The notes under the pieces: model-generated
Told to the model about the DNA's origin: nothing
Database searches by the model: none
The model's input: only the letters and a program-made list of their open reading frames with translations
DNA from: Pseudomonadota bacterium
Lineage (GTDB): Bacteria > Pseudomonadota > Alphaproteobacteria > Acetobacterales > Acetobacteraceae
NCBI GenBank assembly: GCA_023424475.1
Contig: JAFADX010000357.1
Span: forward strand, 1-17,982
DNA: 17,982 nt
Direction of reading: 5' to 3'
In this document: positions 15,094 through 17,982 of the stretch, one piece after another
Numbering within the stretch: the first letter of the stretch is position 1
Layout: each line of letters starts with the position of its first letter
Program-made: the position numbers and the translations under genes

Positions 15094-15122
15094 TTGACGG
15101 ACGCGACGGGCCTCCATAGGTT
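15094..15122 (+). promoter_or_regulatory. Probable rho promoter
   Basis: TTGACG at 15094-15099 (5/6 match to the -35 box) is followed after 17 bp by TAGGTT at 15117-15122 (3/6 match to the -10 box). Transcription from here would give rho a leader of about 170 nt, consistent with autoregulated rho genes elsewhere. Confidence 0.45.
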
Positions 15123-15298
15123 CCTGCCACTTCCCGCCAGCGGTGCGGGTCGTTCCGCGCCTCGCGCCGCCCACTTCCTTCCTTCCTATCGGGACATCGC
15201 CCTCGCGCCAGACGTGCGCGGATCCGGGCGGTCAGGCCCTCTCCGGGCCATCGGGAACGTCCCGGCCAATCCCCTGCTTCGGACCGCGTCCAGGACCC
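15123..15298 (+). promoter_or_regulatory. rho 5' leader with C/U-rich tract and hairpin
   Basis: The leader has a G-free pyrimidine-rich run at 15170-15190 with repeated TTCC units, the composition of a Rho utilisation (rut) site. Nearer the gene, CGGGA (15252-15256) pairs with TCCCG (15260-15264), and GGC/GCC flanks extend the stem. Rho commonly attenuates its own mRNA in the leader, so this is a reasonable autoregulatory element, inferred from composition only. Confidence 0.4.
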
Positions 15299-16558
<1,260 letters not shown>

Positions 16559-16573
<15 letters not shown>

Positions 16574-16645
16574 TCGGTGTTCGCCGCATCATCCGTGCTT
16601 CCCGCGCGCCTCCGGCGCGACGCCATGAACACCTGAGCGGCGTTC
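16559..16645. repeat. In-frame direct repeat of the rho terminal codons
   Basis: Copy 1 (16556-16582) and copy 2 (16619-16645) are 27-bp segments, 63 bp apart and in the same frame. Both read Asp-Ala-Met-Asn-Thr-stop and then a GGYGTTC arm. Only four bases differ between the copies; two of these are synonymous third-position changes (GAT/GAC, GCG/GCC). Copy 2 keeps most of the hairpin with one mismatched pair. The listed span covers most of copy 1 through the end of copy 2. Confidence 0.6.
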
Positions 16646-16650
16646 CCGCC

Positions 16651-16676
16651 CCGGCCTGCATCACGATGCAGGCCGG
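16651..16676. terminator. Strong bidirectional hairpin between convergent rho and DksA-like ORF
   Basis: An 11-bp perfect stem (CCGGCCTGCAT / ATGCAGGCCGG) closes a CACG tetraloop. It lies 77 nt after the rho stop on the plus strand and 19 nt after the stop of the minus-strand ORF at 16696-17007, so it could serve both directions. It has no T-tract on either strand. Confidence 0.6.
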
Positions 16677-16695
16677 AACGCGGTCCTGGCGCCCT

Positions 16696-17007
16696 TCAGC
16701 GCCGCGCTGCCAGGGCAGCCGACGCAGCGTCGGGCGCAGTGATCGCCGTCCCCCCGTCCACGCTCCCGACCGCCTCGCGCGCCTGCGCGATCCCAACCGG
16801 AGCGGCCGCAACGCCTCCTCGACCCGCGCCATCCCGTTCGGTGCCGCATGGGCGCGCCGCATCGGCCGGTTCACGCCCCCGGGCGTCGATGTCGTCGCCG
16901 CAATCGGCACAGAGCATGGCCCGCGCGGCGGCGAACGCCTCGCGCGCCGCGTCCAGCCCCGGCGGCGCTGCCTGCGCGCCAAGCATCCAGCCGGCCGACG
17001 GCAGCAT
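16696..17007 (-). CDS. Possible DksA/TraR-type C4 zinc-finger protein, incomplete cysteine set or decayed
   Basis: The minus-strand frame encodes 103 residues from ATG 17007. It has a Gly-Trp near the N-terminus, a helix (LDAAREAFAAARAML), then C33-A-D-C36-G-D-D-I and, after exactly 17 residues, C54. This C-x2-C-x17-C spacing and the CGxxI...R-E pattern match YbiI-like DksA/TraR proteins. The fourth cysteine is replaced (C54-G-T-E57). Third-position GC is high up to about codon 43 and then drops, while another frame has higher GC3 beyond. A frameshift or pseudogene is therefore possible. There is no clear ribosome binding site. The strong hairpin at 16651-16676 sits just past its stop. The remaining intergenic sequence holds no better candidate. 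Confidence 0.35.
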   Translation of the reverse strand: MLPSAGWMLGAQAAPPGLDAAREAFAAARAMLCADCGDDIDARGREPADAARPCGTERDGAGRGGVAAAPVGIAQAREAVGSVDGGTAITAPDAASAALAARR

Positions 17008-17062
17008 GGCCGCGCGCCGCGCCGCTTGCACACCACCCCCGACCCGCCGCAATGACAGGACC

Positions 17063-17623
17063 ATGCCGCCCGCCGACCCCCAAGCCGCCCGCATCCTCGA
17101 AGCCACCCTCTTCGCCGCCCGCGCCCATGCCGGGCAGACGCGCAAGGGCGCGGCCGCCGAACCCTACGTCAACCACGTGATCGAGGTCGCCGCCATCCTT
17201 GCCGAAGCCGGCGCCCCCGAGGACGCCGTCATCGCCGGCCTGCTCCACGACACGGTCGAGGACACCGAGGCGACCCATGCCGACCTCGTCGCGGCCTTCG
17301 GCCCCACCGTCGCCGACATCGTCGCCGAGGCCACCGACGACAAGTCGCTGCCCAAGGAGACGCGCAAGGCGCTGCAGGTCTCCCTCGCGCCCAGGAAGTC
17401 GGATGCGGCGAAGCAGCTCAAGCTCGCCGACAAGATCTCCAATCTGCGGGCCATCGCGGAGAGCCCGCCGGCCAACTGGAACCATGCGCGACGCACCGAA
17501 TACGTCGGCTGGGCCGGACGGGTCGCGGCCGGGTGCCGGGGGGTGAACCCCGCCCTCGATGCGCTGTTCGACGAGACCTACCGCGCCGCCATGGAACGCC
17601 TCGCTCGGGAGGTGGAGGTCTGA
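17063..17623 (+). CDS. HD-domain small alarmone hydrolase (MESH1/SpoT-hydrolase-like)
   Basis: From ATG 17063 the protein has 186 residues, close to MESH1-type single-domain hydrolases. The SpoT/RelA hydrolase motifs are AHAGQTRKG (21-29), PYVNHVIEVA with H38, the HD pair H62-D63 in LLHDTVEDT with E66-D67, and D123 in LADKISNLR. These are the metal and (p)ppGpp-binding residues of the family. There is no synthetase, TGS or ACT domain. It would remove the 3' pyrophosphate of (p)ppGpp, although related HD enzymes can act on other nucleotides, including NADPH for MESH1. Longer in-frame starts upstream add non-homologous sequence; AGGA directly precedes this ATG. Confidence 0.85.
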   Translation: MPPADPQAARILEATLFAARAHAGQTRKGAAAEPYVNHVIEVAAILAEAGAPEDAVIAGLLHDTVEDTEATHADLVAAFGPTVADIVAEATDDKSLPKETRKALQVSLAPRKSDAAKQLKLADKISNLRAIAESPPANWNHARRTEYVGWAGRVAAGCRGVNPALDALFDETYRAAMERLAREVEV

Positions 17624-17644
17624 CCCGCACCGCGACCAGGACGT

Positions 17645-17659
17645 GTCACGCTCCGTGAC
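17645..17659 (+). terminator. Small hairpin after the alarmone hydrolase gene
   Basis: GTCACG (17645-17650) pairs with CGTGAC (17654-17659) over a 3-nt loop. An outer CAGGAC/GTCCTG pair (17637-17642 with 17671-17676) could enclose it. It starts 21 nt after the stop and has no T-tract. Confidence 0.35.
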
Positions 17660-17742
17660 GCAGCGCCGCGGTCCTGCCATCTGCGCGCCGCGGCGGCGCC
17701 TTGCGCGCGGCGTCTCCTGTCCGTGTTGGAAGGAGACCCGCC

Positions 17743-17982
17743 ATGCGACCTTCGCTTCCCATCATCGCCGTCGTCCTCGGCACCCTCGCCGCCACGCCGG
17801 CCCTCGCCTGGGACCGGCACGGCTCGGGCCACGGCTGGGGCTGGCGCCCGGCCCCCGCCTGGAACAGCCATCACCACTGGCGCCACGGCGGCTGGCAGCG
17901 GCGCAGCCATCCGCCGCGTTTCTGGCGCGAGAGCTGGCGCCGCCCGGCGTCGCCCCGCCACCGTGGCGATCCGGGCTGGAAC
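17743..17982 (+). CDS. Secreted Trp/His/Arg-rich small protein (partial, runs off the window)
   Basis: AGGAGA lies ~8 nt before the ATG, followed by a clear Sec signal peptide (MRPSLPIIAVVLGTLAATPALA) with cleavage after ALA. The visible mature part (58 residues) is rich in Trp, His, Gly, Arg and Pro, with HGWGW, NSHHHWRHGGW and FWRESWRR segments and no cysteine. Similar low-complexity secreted proteins are widespread in proteobacteria without assigned function. The His clusters could bind metal, but this is only inference. The C-terminus is outside the window. Confidence 0.75.
   Translation, partial: MRPSLPIIAVVLGTLAATPALAWDRHGSGHGWGWRPAPAWNSHHHWRHGGWQRRSHPPRFWRESWRRPASPRHRGDPGWN

Noticed and set aside
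12982..15174. 730-codon minus-strand frame across lipoprotein, ene-reductase and hemJ genes
   Set aside because: It crosses three well-supported genes and a terminator-like hairpin, and its composition is typical of an antisense shadow.
15143..15298. 52-residue N-terminal extension of rho in the same frame
   Set aside because: Rho proteins start at MHLSELK-like sequence. The extension is non-conserved and covers the leader with the C/U-rich tract.
16666..17055. 129-codon plus-strand frame between rho and the alarmone hydrolase
   Set aside because: It starts inside the strong hairpin, is Arg/Pro-rich without motifs, and lies opposite the better-supported DksA-like frame.

Overview
The window is very GC-rich, gene-dense chromosomal DNA with strong G/C bias at third codon positions. 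Gene content suggests an alphaproteobacterium, probably Acetobacteraceae/Roseomonas-like: heterotetrameric sarcosine oxidase, a Bug/TctC solute receptor, hemJ next to rho, and many small oxidoreductases. The taxon is inferred, since no rRNA or other phylogenetic marker was analysed. I see no tRNA, rRNA, insertion sequence, prophage or CRISPR array.

Layout. (1) Positions 1-4644, minus strand: sarcosine oxidase operon soxB-soxD-soxA-soxG, with soxG cut by the window edge. (2) 4645-4939: divergent control region with a 12-bp AT-rich perfect palindrome, a possible promoter, a 10-bp inverted repeat and a possible 55-aa minus-strand ORF ahead of soxB. (3) 4940-8873, plus strand: five-gene operon of glutathione transferase, carboxymuconolactone-decarboxylase-like protein, orphan Bug-type periplasmic receptor, D-2-hydroxyacid dehydrogenase and HutC-type GntR regulator. 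It looks like a self-regulated uptake and catabolic module of unknown substrate. (4) 8876-10860, minus strand: a second glutathione transferase overlapping a DAO-type FAD oxidoreductase, whose stop lies 2 bp from the GntR stop. (5) 10920-14487, plus strand: PaaI-like thioesterase, thiolase, DUF2272-like lipoprotein and YqjM-type ene-reductase, closed by a 10-bp hairpin. (6) 14587-16573: hemJ, then rho behind a long leader with a G-free C/U-rich tract. (7) 16574-17623: two copies of the rho terminal codons, a strong hairpin, a minus-strand DksA/TraR-like zinc-finger ORF lacking one cysteine, and a divergent MESH1-like small alarmone hydrolase. (8) The window ends inside a secreted Trp/His/Arg-rich small protein.

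Functional picture. The sox operon oxidatively demethylates sarcosine, giving glycine, H2O2 and 5,10-methylene-tetrahydrofolate or formaldehyde. The GST-to-GntR operon and the GST/FAD-oxidase pair look like accessory catabolism. The hemJ-rho block is housekeeping. The points most worth a second look are the palindrome-controlled catabolic operon, the in-frame repeated tail of rho, and the DksA-like ORF facing an alarmone hydrolase beside rho.
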